A stretch of 32,308 nucleotides of DNA from Iodobacter sp. BJB302 (GTDB lineage Bacteria; Pseudomonadota; Gammaproteobacteria; Burkholderiales; Chitinibacteraceae), in contig NZ_PDZG01000055.1 in the NCBI RefSeq assembly GCF_002735645.1, forward strand, positions 1-32,308. Direction: 5' to 3'. How positions within the stretch are numbered: the first letter of the stretch is position 1; the number at the start of each line of letters is the position of its first letter. The notes beneath the pieces are model-generated. The model did not search any database and was not told the origin of the DNA. It saw only the letters and a list, made by a program, of their open reading frames with translations. Below are positions 32,250-32,308 of the stretch, in pieces. The position numbers were made by a program, and so were the translations under genes.

Positions 32250-32308
32250 TAAAACAAGGGGCAGGGAGTGGTCGGCTCCCTGCCCCTTGTTTTATTACAG
32301 TCTTACAC
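32236..32308. repeat. Perfect 33-bp inverted repeat at the window edge
   Basis: Bases 32236-32268 are the exact reverse complement of 32276-32308, with a seven-base loop (TGGTCGG). The left arm covers the last 14 bases of the decarboxylase gene including its stop. The arms reach the end of the window and may continue. Confidence 0.95.
32251..32295 (+). terminator. Terminator of the decarboxylase gene
   Basis: AAAACAAGGGGCAGGGAG (32251-32268) pairs with CTCCCTGCCCCTTGTTTT (32276-32293). The U-rich 3' side fits a strong rho-independent terminator embedded in the longer inverted repeat. Confidence 0.8.

Noticed and set aside
1-32308. CRISPR array, tRNA, rRNA or prophage genes
   Set aside because: No regularly spaced direct repeats, cloverleaf sequences, rRNA blocks or phage structural genes were seen. 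The IS end is the only clear mobile DNA.

Overview
The window reads as chromosomal DNA of a Gram-negative betaproteobacterium. The best guess is the order Neisseriales, around Chromobacteriaceae or Chitinibacteraceae (Iodobacter-like). This rests on the mix of housekeeping genes (yciB-yciI-bolA-PPIase block, plsY, folB, luxS, Sua5-type TsaC), on two type IV minor-pilin sets, and on an AAT-fold basic amino acid decarboxylase. The genus is inference; no rRNA or tRNA is present to test it. The left edge cuts through an IS3-family element. The right edge is a long perfect inverted repeat that runs back into the last gene, so at least one edge may be a contig end.

Layout. 1-119: end of an IS3-family element. 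299-1042: YdcF/DUF218 protein. 1448-4995: serine locus with a YheO/DauR-like PAS regulator, SdaC transporter and iron-sulfur L-serine ammonia-lyase, preceded by a perfect FNR/ANR-type box. 5234-7190 (minus): yciB, yciI, bolA and a periplasmic parvulin. 7531-7632 (minus): 4.5S SRP RNA, then ansA. 8793: smpB. 9323-11939 (minus): an LTA-synthase-like sulfatase-fold enzyme and plsY. 12021: folB. 12645: Tim44-like membrane protein. 13659-15383: a small lipoprotein and two tandem Crp/Fnr-family regulators. 15561-18971: a TetR-HlyD-DHA2 (EmrAB-like) efflux operon with a clear autoregulatory operator. 19023 (minus): luxS. 19696: Sua5/TsaC.

21063-29235 is the unusual part. It holds two consecutive sets of minor prepilins. 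Set A is two PilE-like pilins plus FimT-PilV-PilW-PilX, with a small secreted coiled-coil protein inserted. Set B is FimT-PilW-PilX-PilV. Gene order differs between the sets and no pilY1 lies in the window. The PilX of set A is a 646-residue protein with an approximately 17-20-residue repeat typical of beta-helical folds. The PilV of set B ends in a domain resembling a family 5/12 chitin-binding module. Together they suggest two alternative pilus tip complexes, one possibly carbohydrate-binding. This is inference from the sequence.

29236-32308: a structured non-coding stretch resembling an interspersed repeat, a small thioredoxin-like [2Fe-2S] ferredoxin (minus), and a 754-residue arginine/lysine/ornithine decarboxylase closed by a strong terminator inside the terminal inverted repeat.
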